DNA of 64,000 bases from Sphingomonas alba (GCF_023516555.1 NZ_JAMGBD010000002.1:372001-436000); one strand, 5' to 3'; shown: positions 26,043-33,038, counted from the first letter of the stretch. The notes: generated by a model not told the origin, from the letters alone. Program-made: numbers and translations.

Positions 26043-26160
26043 GCCCAGAATTGGCGAGCATGCCATGATCCCGGTGCGCGCCAATCTGGGGGATTGGCCG
26101 TGCGCAGACATGGCATGGCAGTTCAGACGTTGGCGCACCGGTGCTAGGGCTTTCTGGGTA
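26043..26160. repeat. Duplicated intergenic element, copy A
   Basis: About 118 bases that match 26837-26955 closely. Both copies contain the perfect hairpin GCCAATC/GATTGGC (loop 5 bases here, 6 in copy B) and the block GCCATGATCCC. The end near 26145-26160 read on the minus strand still resembles the last codons of the 30-aa gene found in copy B (arg-lys-pro-stop), so copy A looks like the 3' part of a lost paralogue. The two copies flank the gene at 26229-26738. Confidence 0.6.
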
Positions 26161-26186
26161 ATGCCGGACCTGCAGGACAGCAAAAA

Positions 26187-26211
26187 AGGCGGAGCCCGGA
26201 GGCCCCGCCTT
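26187..26211 (-). terminator. Intrinsic terminator for the exported protein at 26229
   Basis: On the minus strand the stem GGCGGGGCC/GGGCTCCGCC is followed by TTTTTTGC, 17 bases after the stop codon of the 26229-26738 gene. Confidence 0.8.
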
Positions 26212-26228
26212 CCTGAATGCCGAAACGG

Positions 26229-26738
26229 CTATTTGACGTTGATATTACCCGACACGATCGTTTCGAGCGGGACGTCGCTCAACGTCGAGTTGAGGCAGGC
26301 CGATGGCGGGCCCTGGGTGTTCGGATCATTGTCCCAGAAATAGGCGCGGCTGACCTTGTCCTTGTTCGCGCCCGGCTCGCCATTGTCCTGCACCGAGAAG
26401 AAGACGGCATCGACCAGGCTGGGGTCGTTGGTCCGCTTCGTCGAGCCGCCGAGGATGGCGGTATGGTCGTCCAGCATCTTGCCGCAGCTGATGTCGACCT
26501 GCAGCAGGTACGGCGCCTTGCCGTTTTCGCCCGTGAAGGCCTTGTTGACCAAAGTCGCGCGGCCCGAGGCGGTGCCGTCGGCATTGATGTGCGCGCTGAC
26601 AGAGAAGGTGCGGCCCGGGTCGGTGGACAAGGCGCCCTGCCCGCTGACCATTCCGCCCGTGGCTGCAAGCGCCGGCGCGGCAAGCGCCGCCATGGAGGCA
26701 AGCGCAATGATCCCCCTGTTAAGCTGGGTACGCGTCAT
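26229..26738 (-). CDS. Exported hypothetical protein (169 aa)
   Basis: A 169-residue protein with a signal peptide of about 25 residues (cleavage near APALAA). The mature part is polar and likely beta-rich (TFSVSAHINADGTASGRATL, SRAYFWDNDPN) with two Cys residues. It ends in a beta-like strand SGNINVK. The ATG at 26738 has GGAGAAAAT upstream, and a 21-codon upstream extension is rejected. No family is recognised. It has its own terminator and lies between the two copies of the duplicated element. Confidence 0.75.
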   Translation of the reverse strand: MTRTQLNRGIIALASMAALAAPALAATGGMVSGQGALSTDPGRTFSVSAHINADGTASGRATLVNKAFTGENGKAPYLLQVDISCGKMLDDHTAILGGSTKRTNDPSLVDAVFFSVQDNGEPGANKDKVSRAYFWDNDPNTQGPPSACLNSTLSDVPLETIVSGNINVK

Positions 26739-26836
26739 TGGATTTTCTCCTGTAATTTCAAAATAATATGGAAGCAGGCTCAACGACTTAAGCGCGTCCA
26801 TGTTCCTGCGCCGCTGTGGTTACGGCCCGCGCGGCC

Positions 26837-26955
26837 CCGCCAGAATCGGGGAGCACGCCATGATCCCGATGCGCGCCAATCTGGGAGGATTGGCTGAGCG
26901 CCGAGATGGCATGGCAGTGGCAGGGGCCGGACCGGCCCTAGGGCTTCCTGCGTAG
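26837..26955. repeat. Duplicated intergenic element, copy B
   Basis: Second copy of the element at 26043-26160. It overlaps the end of the 30-aa gene (26938-27030) and otherwise forms its 3' flank. The hairpin GCCAATC/GATTGGC and the GCCATGATCCC block are retained. Changes fall mainly outside the hairpin arms, and the loop has gained a base. Confidence 0.6.
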
Positions 26956-27030
26956 AGCCCAGACGAGCGCCGAAAAGCTGCTGATGACGGCCGCGACGGC
27001 CACAATCATCGGGGGATCGAGAACAAGCAT
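26938..27030 (-). CDS. Tiny single-span membrane protein (30 aa)
   Basis: A 30-residue frame with the ribosome-binding site GGAG six bases before ATG. Residues 8-24 (MIVAVAAVISSFSALVW) form one hydrophobic helix, and the end is basic (ALRRKP). Small proteins of this shape occur in alphaproteobacteria, but none has a known role that I can name. Copy A of the repeat preserves the last codons of a similar gene, which supports this being real coding sequence. Confidence 0.5.
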   Translation of the reverse strand: MLVLDPPMIVAVAAVISSFSALVWALRRKP

Positions 27031-27143
27031 AAGCGACTCCGAGCTAAGCCGCTTTGTTCCCTATATGTTCTCATCATGCAATAGGAAATTTCCTATCGCT
27101 GCCCAGCGAGACCGCTGATTTCCGATCTATGACCAGCAGGAGC

Positions 27144-27320
27144 CTAACGCCGCTCGCTCAAAGGATCGATCCGGCGCGCATCGTCATCAAATCTATCTGA
27201 GACCGCAACCAATGCTATCCCGCCCTTGTAGGTTCGAGCCCTTTTGGCCAGGCGGCGACAGGCAGCCGCTTGCTCACGTAGAGTGTCAGCCGCCTCATGC
27301 CTGGAAAGGGGCTCTCTCAT
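27144..27320 (-). CDS. Small hypothetical protein (58 aa), second of a coupled pair
   Basis: A 58-residue soluble helical protein (SRHEAADTLREQAAACRRLA, then VSDRFDDDARRIDP). The ATG overlaps the stop of the upstream 54-aa gene (ATGA), which fixes the start and implies translational coupling. Related short proteins with the AxxYRxLAxxAR-type pattern are widespread in sphingomonads. Function is unknown. Confidence 0.65.
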   Translation of the reverse strand: MREPLSRHEAADTLREQAAACRRLAKRARTYKGGIALVAVSDRFDDDARRIDPLSERR

Positions 27321-27481
27321 TTTACGCAAACTACAGGCCTTTGACGTCGGGCCGTCGTGATGAGCGCGCAATATGCATTCGCCATCCCGAGATGCGCACG
27401 CCTCGAGCTCTCGCAGGCAGCATGTTCCGACATGTAAATCGAAATCTGGTGCCGCTTACAAAGATAGTTGAGATCGCTCAT
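27317..27481 (-). CDS. Small hypothetical protein (54 aa), first of a coupled pair
   Basis: A 54-residue protein with AGGAGA five bases before the ATG. The sequence is helical with mixed charge (MSDLNYLCKRHQISIYMSEH, then ESSRRAHLGMANAYC). It overlaps the next gene by the ATGA junction. The ribosome-binding site plus the overlap are the evidence for coding. No known family; similar short helical proteins are common in this group. Confidence 0.65.
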   Translation of the reverse strand: MSDLNYLCKRHQISIYMSEHAACESSRRAHLGMANAYCALITTARRQRPVVCVK

Positions 27482-27732
27482 GCCATTCTCCTAATAATCC
27501 GAAAAAACGGGAGCACGATAAGTCTCCCAGTCGCAAATTTTTGCGAAGAAATGTGCAGTGCGATAAAATATCTAATAGCACAGGTTCATAGTTATTATCG
27601 CACGTTTTATTAGAGTTTTTCGATGCAGTGATTTTCCGAAATTATGCTATCATCCAACCCGCTACCAGTCGCAAATTGACGGTCATTGGCGCTTTGCGGC
27701 CCTTTTTCCTTCTCAAGCTTCTCTTAGCGGAA
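27482..27732. other. AT-rich intergenic region upstream of the cold-shock gene
   Basis: About 250 bases with much lower GC than the rest of the window. It holds the promoters of the divergent micro-gene pair and of the csp gene. A perfect 9-bp inverted repeat GTGCGATAA/TTATCGCAC (27558-27566 and 27595-27603, 28 bases apart) and a small CGCAAA/TTTGCG repeat near 27533 are visible. No gene is supported. Confidence 0.4.
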
Positions 27733-27753
27733 GGAGACCGGCATTCGGTCTCC
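27733..27753 (+). promoter_or_regulatory. Hairpin in the cold-shock mRNA leader
   Basis: GGAGACCG/CGGTCTCC with a 5-base loop, ending 17 bases before the csp start codon and just upstream of its GAAGGA ribosome-binding site. Cold-shock genes often have structured leaders that control translation at low temperature; a role here is inferred. Confidence 0.5.
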
Positions 27754-27770
27754 CAACGAAGGAATTCGAT

Positions 27771-28079
27771 ATGCCGATTGGCACCGTCAAGTTTTTCAAC
27801 GATCAAAAGGGCTTTGGCTTCATCCAGCCGGACGACGGCAGCGGCGACGCTTTCGTCCATGTCTCCGCCGTCGAACGCGCGGGCTGGCATCGCCTGCAGC
27901 AGGACCAGCGCGTCGCTTATGACGTCGTCATCGGGCAGCGCGGCAAGAGTGAAGCCGCCAACCTCCGCACGGTCGAAGACGATAAGGCCGAGCAGGACAA
28001 CGCGCCGGCAGAGGCAGCGTCAGAGGATCCGTCAGAGGTGACGGCCGAGGCAGTTTCAGAGGAACCTGCCGCCGACTAA
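27771..28079 (+). CDS. Cold-shock domain protein with acidic tail
   Basis: A 102-residue protein. Residues 1-66 are a cold-shock domain with both RNA-binding motifs (KGFGFIQP and DAFVHVSAV). Residues 67-102 are a low-complexity acidic and Ala-rich tail. CspA-type proteins bind single-stranded RNA and melt structures. The extra acidic tail is not present in E. coli CspA. A good ribosome-binding site lies after a leader hairpin. It probably responds to cold or stress, which is inferred from family. Confidence 0.9.
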   Translation: MPIGTVKFFNDQKGFGFIQPDDGSGDAFVHVSAVERAGWHRLQQDQRVAYDVVIGQRGKSEAANLRTVEDDKAEQDNAPAEAASEDPSEVTAEAVSEEPAAD

Positions 28080-28216
28080 CAGCCGTTGCGTTTCGCCGCC
28101 TGCGCGCCGCCGCCTGGCAGCGCGCAGGCGACGCATGACCTGATCGAAGAAGGCAGCCACGGCCTGGGGCCCGGCGCCAAAGGCCTGAAACGGCCAGACA
28201 ACCAGGCGGAGCCAAA

Positions 28217-28405
28217 ATGCCGAGCTACAGAATCTATATACTGGACTCCGATACGGGTCATCGCGCGCCGGGTGAATGGCTTGATGCAGCCGATGATGAC
28301 GAAGCAACCCGGCTCGCTCACGAGTTGGCCGGGAAGGCCCGGTGTGAGGTCTGGCTCAAGACCAAGCTGGTGGCGATCGTCGCGCGCGGCGACCAGCAAT
28401 CATAA
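28217..28405 (+). CDS. Small hypothetical protein (62 aa)
   Basis: A 62-residue protein beginning MPSYRIYILDSDTGH, with an alternating beta/alpha pattern (YRIYILD, EATRLAHELAG, CEVWLKTKLVAIV). The GGCGGAGCC upstream is a plausible ribosome-binding site. A short gene follows nine bases after its stop, so the two are probably one transcript. No named family. Confidence 0.65.
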   Translation: MPSYRIYILDSDTGHRAPGEWLDAADDDEATRLAHELAGKARCEVWLKTKLVAIVARGDQQS

Positions 28406-28414
28406 GGAGCAACG

Positions 28415-28558
28415 ATGCGCAGGAAGCAGAAGATAGAATCAGAAACGCAACTGCAGGCACGCCTCGAAAAGGAGGCCCGCCGGGCGAGCTCACGAGTGGA
28501 CGAAGAACGTAGCCTCGATGAGATGATCAGGAAGAGCATCCAGCTTCACGGGGCCTGA
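28415..28558 (+). CDS. Small charged helical protein (47 aa)
   Basis: A 47-residue, highly charged protein (MRRKQKIESETQLQARLEKE and on) predicted as a single helix. AAGGAGCAACG precedes the ATG. It sits nine bases behind the 62-aa gene. Function is unknown. Confidence 0.6.
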   Translation: MRRKQKIESETQLQARLEKEARRASSRVDEERSLDEMIRKSIQLHGA

Positions 28559-28691
28559 CCTCAAGTTCGGCGTAATCGCTGGACTTCAGGAGTAGTGCAA
28601 CTAGGCTGTTTCGAGAGGTTCGCCCCTGATGGTTTGTTGTTGCGCAACACTCTCTTCAAAGGGCGGGCCTCAACTCCGCAGCGCAGCCCGG

Positions 28692-28910
28692 TTAGGCGAG
28701 GCGCTTGGCCAGTTCGACTTCCAGTTCCACTACCAGACGCTGTAGCGGCTCCGATGGGAGTGCAGCGCAGTTGGATAGCTCCCGCCGGGCATGGCTAAGC
28801 AAACCCTCCCAGTGCCTAATGGTGTCAGCATGGACCGGATGGTCACGAAAACGGACCGCGCTGCGAACCGCTGCGATCAAGTTTCCTTCGGTGCTGCCAT
28901 GTAACTGCAT
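28692..28910 (-). CDS. Small hypothetical protein (72 aa)
   Basis: A 72-residue soluble protein (MQLHGSTEGNLIAAVRSA, then EPLQRLVVELEVELAKRL). GGAGA lies eight bases upstream. Its start overlaps the stop of the preceding 43-aa frame (TGATG). It converges with the plus-strand pair at 28217-28558. Its function is unknown. Confidence 0.6.
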   Translation of the reverse strand: MQLHGSTEGNLIAAVRSAVRFRDHPVHADTIRHWEGLLSHARRELSNCAALPSEPLQRLVVELEVELAKRLA

Positions 28911-29041
28911 CAATCTGTCTCCGCGTCGGCGACTTCGAGCAGCCGGGCCCGGCGCGACCACATGACAGCGCTGTGTTCGAAGCGGGTCCTGCCCCAACCC
29001 TCCATATGGGCAGCGGCCCGCGCCATGTCAGCGGCGGCCAT
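28910..29041 (-). CDS. Small hypothetical protein (43 aa)
   Basis: A 43-residue frame from an ATG with GGAGGG nine bases upstream; the protein begins MAAADMARAAAHMEGWGRTR. Longer starts up to 29137 are open but lack a ribosome-binding site. The TGATG overlap with the 72-aa gene supports coupling. The start is the least certain point. Confidence 0.45.
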   Translation of the reverse strand: MAAADMARAAAHMEGWGRTRFEHSAVMWSRRARLLEVADAETD

Positions 29042-29176
29042 CGCATCGCATCCCTCCGGCGTGTCCTGAGGCGGCTGAGGCTTGCGGCGCGTTGGAGGCG
29101 TCCGGTCCTGGACCCGGCCTTTGACGGGCACCGCCATCAGTCTCCCACACCCAAAGCGGCCTGGATTCCTCAATGC

Positions 29177-29401
29177 CTACCATAGCGGGGTCCTCGGTCG
29201 GAGTTGGGCGCGGCGGGGATCGCCATCTATCATATGGCGCTTCAGCTTCAGGCGAATCTGCTCGGCGCCATAGACGCTGTCGCAAACCAGCCTGACGCCG
29301 CCTCCAGGCAGTGCTTCCAGCACCGAAATGCCTATGTCTTCGTCACGGCAATGCTTGGTGATGGCTTCCTCGCGCATGGCGAGGTTGACGGCGCGGCTCA
29401 T
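29177..29401 (-). CDS. Small hypothetical protein (74 aa), second of a coupled pair
   Basis: A 74-residue protein starting at an ATG that overlaps the upstream stop (ATGA). The central segment GISVLEALPGGGVRLVCDSV looks like a small beta-sheet, and the C-terminus is basic. No family is recognised. Confidence 0.6.
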   Translation of the reverse strand: MSRAVNLAMREEAITKHCRDEDIGISVLEALPGGGVRLVCDSVYGAEQIRLKLKRHMIDGDPRRAQLRPRTPLW

Positions 29402-29559
29402 CGGCCTGCCCGTTCAGCAGCAGCAATCGCGTCGGTGGCATTGGAGTAGCGGTAGCCACGCCATTCGTAGACCGCTCGCGGCACCACCGTGATCCCAAGG
29501 CTGTCGAGCTTAGCGCGCATCTCTGGGTCTGGCGCGATTTCTGGATTAATTCCGGTCAT
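29398..29559 (-). CDS. Small hypothetical protein (53 aa), first of a coupled pair
   Basis: A 53-residue protein (MTGINPEIAPDPEMRAKLDS, then RAVYEWRGYRYSNATDAIAA). GGAG lies seven bases before the ATG. A start 16 codons upstream is open but has no ribosome-binding site. It overlaps the 74-aa gene by four bases. Confidence 0.6.
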   Translation of the reverse strand: MTGINPEIAPDPEMRAKLDSLGITVVPRAVYEWRGYRYSNATDAIAAAERAGR

Positions 29560-30011
29560 GATGTGCTCCGACGCGGCAAGCGGGAGCACGATGTGACTCT
29601 CAGCCATCGGCGCCTGCGAGAAGAATGCCGATGATGCTTAAGGCCCTAGCATACTGACCGGCTTAAAGCTTCAAGATTCGGGTTCGCGACGTCGGCCGGA
29701 CGACCGCCGGAATGAATATGTACGCGCCTTGCCCCTTCGCCGTCCTTCCGCTACAGGCGCGCTCGTCTGGCGGGCGGTGAGTTTCCCCTTCCGGATGCAC
29801 GCTTAAGTTGGCGAGCTCGTGGGCAAGGCATACGCCTGTTGCCGCGACACTCGTTTTCGGAACGGCGGCATCCCGCAAGGTTCACCGGCCAAGGATATCC
29901 TTCCAACATGGGGTTGGCGGGATGGATCACAGGGTTTCCAGGTCCGCCTTTGTAGCCCGGGGATAGTCCCCGGCGGCGGCATGAAAGTCCGAAGTACAAG
30001 GTACACACCAC
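29560..30011. other. Region upstream of rpsA with a leader hairpin
   Basis: About 450 bases without a supported gene. It should contain the rpsA promoter. A perfect hairpin CCGGGGA-TAG-TCCCCGG is at 29957-29973, 38 bases before the rpsA start. In E. coli rpsA is autoregulated through its structured leader; a similar role here is only a suggestion. No promoter could be chosen by eye. Confidence 0.4.
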
Positions 30012-31904
30012 ATGGCCTCTACGGCTTTTCCGTCCCGCGACGATTTCGCGGCGATGCTCAATGAATCCCTCGGCGGCGAGAACGAAGCCTTTGAAGGCAA
30101 GGTCGTCACCGGCACCGTCACCGCGATCGAAAACGATTTGGCCGTCATCGACGTCGGCCTGAAGAGCGAAGGCCGCGTCGCGCTGCGCGAATTCGCCGCC
30201 CCCGGCCAGAAGGCCGAGATCAAGGTCGGCGACAAGGTCGAAGTCTATGTCGACCGCGTCGAGAACAGCGCCGGCGAAGCCATGCTGTCCCGCGACCGCG
30301 CCCGCCGCGAAGCCGCCTGGGACAAGCTTGAGAAGGAGCATGAGAAGGGCGAGCGCGTCGAGGGCGTGATCTTCGGCCGGGTCAAGGGCGGCTTCACCGT
30401 CGACCTGGGCGGCGCCGTCGCCTTCCTGCCCGGCAGCCAAGTGGACATCCGTCCGGTCCGCGACGTCGGCCCGCTGATGGACCTGCCGCAGCCGTTCCAG
30501 ATCCTGAAGATGGACCGCCGCCGCGGCAACATCGTCGTGTCGCGCCGCGCCATCCTGGAAGAGACCCGCGCTGAGCAGCGCAGCGGCCTCATCCAGAGCC
30601 TCGCCGAGGGCCAGGTCATCGAGGGCGTCGTCAAGAACATCACCGATTACGGTGCGTTCGTTGACCTTGGCGGTATCGACGGCCTGCTGCACGTCACCGA
30701 CATCAGCTACAAGCGCGTCCAGCACCCGAGCGAGGTCATCGGCATCGGCGACACCGTCAAGGTGCAGATCGTCCGCATCAACCGCGACACGCAGCGCATT
30801 TCGCTGGGCATGAAGCAGCTGGAAGCCGACCCGTGGGAAGGCGCCGGCGCCAAGTATCCGGTCGACGGCGTGTTCCGCGGCCGCGTCACCAACATCACCG
30901 AATATGGCGCCTTCGTGGAGCTGGAGCCGGGCATCGAGGGCCTCGTCCACGTGTCCGAAATGAGCTGGACCAAGAAGAACGTCCACCCGGGCAAGATCGT
31001 TAGCACTTCGCAGGAAGTCGACGTGAAGGTGCTCGAGGTCGATGAGGAGAAGCGCCGGATTTCGCTGGGCCTGAAGCAGGCGCAGGCGAACCCCTGGTCG
31101 GCCTTCGCCGAGAAGCATCCGGTCGGCAGCGAAGTCGAGGGCGAGGTCAAGAACTCGACCGAGTTCGGCCTGTTCATCGGCTTGGACGGCGACGTCGACG
31201 GCATGGTCCACATGTCGGACATCGCCTGGGGCGTGTCGGGCGAGGAAGCTTTGGCGCTGCACCACAAGGGCGAGAGCGTGAAGGCGGTCGTTCTCGACGT
31301 CGACGTCGAGAAGGAGCGCATCAGCCTTGGCATGAAGCAGCTTGAGCGCGGCGGTGTCGCCAAGGGCGGCTCGGCCAGCGGCGGCGTCAACAAGAACGAG
31401 ACGGTCACCGTCACCGTTCTCGAGGTCAAGGACGCAGGGCTTGAAGTCCAGGTCGGCGACGATGGCGCGACCGGCTTCATCAAGCGCATCGACCTTGGCC
31501 GCGACCGCGACGAGCAGCGCTCCGAGCGCTTCCAGGTCGGCCAGAAGTTCGACGCCCAGGTCACCGGCTTCGACCGGTCGAAGAAGCCGACCTTCTCGAT
31601 CAAGGCTCTGCAGATCTCCGAAGAGAAGCAGGCCGTGGCGCAGTACGGCTCGTCCGACAGCGGCGCGTCGCTTGGCGACATCCTCGGCGCGGCGCTGAAG
31701 GAAAAGGCGGCCAAGGGCGGCAAGGCGGAAGCCGAGCCCAAGGCGGAAAAGAAGGCCGAGAAGGCTGAAAAGGCCGAGAAGCCGAAGAAGGCTGCCGCCA
31801 AGAAGGCTCCGAAGGCTGAAGCCGAAGCGGCTCCGGCCGAAGAGGCTCCGGCTGAAGAGGCTCCGGCCGAGGCTCCGGAGGCGGAGACGACCGAGGGCGA
31901 GTAA
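30012..31904 (+). CDS. rpsA: 30S ribosomal protein S1
   Basis: A 630-residue protein with six S1/OB-fold repeats, each with a GxVxxIxxYGAFVxLG-type sequence (for example DYGAFVDLGGIDGLLH near residue 213 and EYGAFVELEPGIEGLVH near 300). It holds mRNA on the 30S subunit. It has a long Lys/Ala/Glu/Pro-rich tail (residues about 565-630). The Shine-Dalgarno sequence is weak (AAGG), as is usual for rpsA. cmk, its frequent upstream neighbour, lies 18 kb away on the other strand. Confidence 0.97.
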   Translation: MASTAFPSRDDFAAMLNESLGGENEAFEGKVVTGTVTAIENDLAVIDVGLKSEGRVALREFAAPGQKAEIKVGDKVEVYVDRVENSAGEAMLSRDRARREAAWDKLEKEHEKGERVEGVIFGRVKGGFTVDLGGAVAFLPGSQVDIRPVRDVGPLMDLPQPFQILKMDRRRGNIVVSRRAILEETRAEQRSGLIQSLAEGQVIEGVVKNITDYGAFVDLGGIDGLLHVTDISYKRVQHPSEVIGIGDTVKVQIVRINRDTQRISLGMKQLEADPWEGAGAKYPVDGVFRGRVTNITEYGAFVELEPGIEGLVHVSEMSWTKKNVHPGKIVSTSQEVDVKVLEVDEEKRRISLGLKQAQANPWSAFAEKHPVGSEVEGEVKNSTEFGLFIGLDGDVDGMVHMSDIAWGVSGEEALALHHKGESVKAVVLDVDVEKERISLGMKQLERGGVAKGGSASGGVNKNETVTVTVLEVKDAGLEVQVGDDGATGFIKRIDLGRDRDEQRSERFQVGQKFDAQVTGFDRSKKPTFSIKALQISEEKQAVAQYGSSDSGASLGDILGAALKEKAAKGGKAEAEPKAEKKAEKAEKAEKPKKAAAKKAPKAEAEAAPAEEAPAEEAPAEAPEAETTEGE

Positions 31905-31968
31905 GCTTCCGCGCAGGCCATGCTGGGGGCATGGCCGAGCAGAAGCTCAGGTCTGTCAAAGAACAAGG

Positions 31969-32003
31969 AGGGCGCGGCGGCGAAAGCTTCCGCGCCCTTT
32001 TTG
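31969..32003 (+). terminator. Intrinsic terminator after rpsA
   Basis: Stem AGGGCGCGG/CCGCGCCCT with a 12-base loop, followed by TTTTTGC. Confidence 0.85.
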
Positions 32004-32129
32004 CTGCGCGCTTCACAATTTGTAACGGCAGCGTAACCTGTATGAAAGCAGCCTCTTTTCCTTTGCATAAGAGGCTGATAGGCAGTGCCTACCCGCGGGG
32101 GGCGGGGTGATTTCAAGCGCGGGGATGCC

Positions 32130-32426
32130 ATGATCCGTTCCGAACTCGTAATGAAGCTGTGCGGCGATTTTCCGGACCTGACGCAGCGGGAAATCGAGAG
32201 CGTGGTCGCTGCGCTTTTCGACAGCATCACCGACCAGCTGGCCACGGGCGGCCGCGTCGAGCTTCGCGGCTTCGGCGCCTTTTCGACCCGCGACCGCGAC
32301 GCCCGCGTCGGCCGCAACCCGCGCACCGGCGCCTCGGTCGACGTCTCGGCCAAGCGCGTCCCTTACTTCAAGCCGGGCAAGGAAATGCGCGAGCGGCTGA
32401 ACTTAGGTGAAGCCTCGGCCGAATAG
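32130..32426 (+). CDS. ihfB: Integration host factor subunit beta
   Basis: A 98-residue HU/IHF-family DNA-bending protein. The order [20 protein letters not shown], then [15 protein letters not shown] and [12 protein letters not shown], matches IHF-beta. The location after rpsA supports ihfB over HU. The start ATG at 32130 gives the usual length; an upstream 15-codon extension is rejected. tRNA-Leu begins 24 bases after the stop. Confidence 0.93.
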   Translation: MIRSELVMKLCGDFPDLTQREIESVVAALFDSITDQLATGGRVELRGFGAFSTRDRDARVGRNPRTGASVDVSAKRVPYFKPGKEMRERLNLGEASAE

Positions 32427-32450
32427 CGCTAAGCGCCGGCCCACACCGAT

Positions 32451-32536
32451 GCGGACGTGGCGGAACCGGTAGACGCTGGAGACTTAAAATCTTCTGCCCC
32501 ATGGGCGTGCGGGTTCGAGTCCCGCCGTCCGCACCA
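32451..32536 (+). tRNA. tRNA-Leu (anticodon UAA)
   Basis: 86 nucleotides including an encoded CCA. Acceptor arm GCGGACG/CGTCCGC, a long variable arm as in leucine tRNAs, anticodon loop ACTTAAAAT with UAA, and T-arm GGGTTCGAGTCCC. No terminator with a T-run follows; instead a long palindrome begins at the last base. Confidence 0.96.
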
Positions 32537-32580
32537 GCATTGAATTCCAGTCAGTCCGGGGGACTGACGAATTCAATGCT
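32536..32580. repeat. Long palindrome 1 after tRNA-Leu
   Basis: AGCATTGAATTC pairs with GAATTCAATGCT (12 bp), then an inner GTCAGTCC/GGACTGAC (8 bp) around a GGG loop, with a two-base bulge. No T-run follows. It starts at the 3' end of the tRNA gene. Confidence 0.8.
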
Positions 32581-32584
32581 CTAA

Positions 32585-32614
32585 ATTGAACGTCCGGGGG
32601 GGGGGACGTTCAAT
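32585..32614. repeat. Long palindrome 2 with a run of ten G
   Basis: ATTGAACGTCC pairs with GGACGTTCAAT (11 bp). The G-run at 32596-32605 forms the loop and the start of the right arm. It shares TTGAA ends and the GTCCGGGGGAC core with palindrome 1, so the two look related. No T-run follows. Confidence 0.75.
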
Positions 32615-32737
32615 CGTTTCAGGCTCATCTACAAATTGAGGGCGCTCCAGCGTTTCCGTCCCACTCCGGGACGATCGGAACGAAGGGCCAAACATCACCG
32701 TTGATGGCGAATGGTAAACTCGTCATTAACCCATTCC

Positions 32738-32902
32738 ATGAACCTCTTGGGCACCCTATCGGACCCCCGCCGCTTCGGCCGCCGCCAGCCATTTGTGATG
32801 GAGGCAGTCGCGGCTCCGTCGCCCGCGCTCAGCGATGACATGAAGCTGTTCCTGATGACGTATCTGGGCGGCTTCCTGATCGTTTCGATATTTCTCGCTT
32901 GA
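32738..32902 (+). CDS. Small membrane protein (54 aa)
   Basis: A 54-residue protein with a polar N-terminus (DPRRFGRRQPF) and a C-terminal hydrophobic helix (LFLMTYLGGFLIVSIFLA). The ATG at 32738 is preferred because it gives the compact form seen for such sphingomonad proteins; an ATG at 32711 is also open. A two-hairpin repeat follows directly. Confidence 0.6.
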   Translation: MNLLGTLSDPRRFGRRQPFVMEAVAAPSPALSDDMKLFLMTYLGGFLIVSIFLA

Positions 32903-32910
32903 AAGTATTC

Positions 32911-33038
32911 GGCGCGGAATAAATCCGCGCCGTCGGTCCTGTCGTCCTTCGCAGGCTCCGGACGCAGGCCGTCCGGATTTCACCGTCTCTCGCCTAACGA
33001 CGCTCGCTTCGCTCCGCTCTCGTTACGCTCGGCGGCTC
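32911..33038. repeat. Two-hairpin intergenic repeat, copy 1
   Basis: Begins with the stem GGCGCGGA/TCCGCGCC around ATAAA, then GTCGGTC, a second small hairpin, and a tail rich in short CGCTTCGCTC-type inverted pieces. The pattern GGANTAAATCC plus GTCRGTC is shared with 35015-35135 and 46025-46145. It may act as a terminator for the 54-aa gene. Confidence 0.55.

Noticed and set aside
27212-27613. 133-codon plus-strand frame opposite the coupled micro-gene pair
   Set aside because: It has no ribosome-binding site, and the minus-strand pair has start signals and an ATGA overlap.
29751-32353. Long minus-strand frames opposite rpsA (29751-31265 and 30707-32353)
   Set aside because: Antisense to the S1 repeats; the apparent internal similarity simply mirrors the S1 domains.
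32451-32614. Prophage or island attachment site at tRNA-Leu
   Set aside because: No integrase nearby and no second copy of the tRNA 3' end seen within the window.
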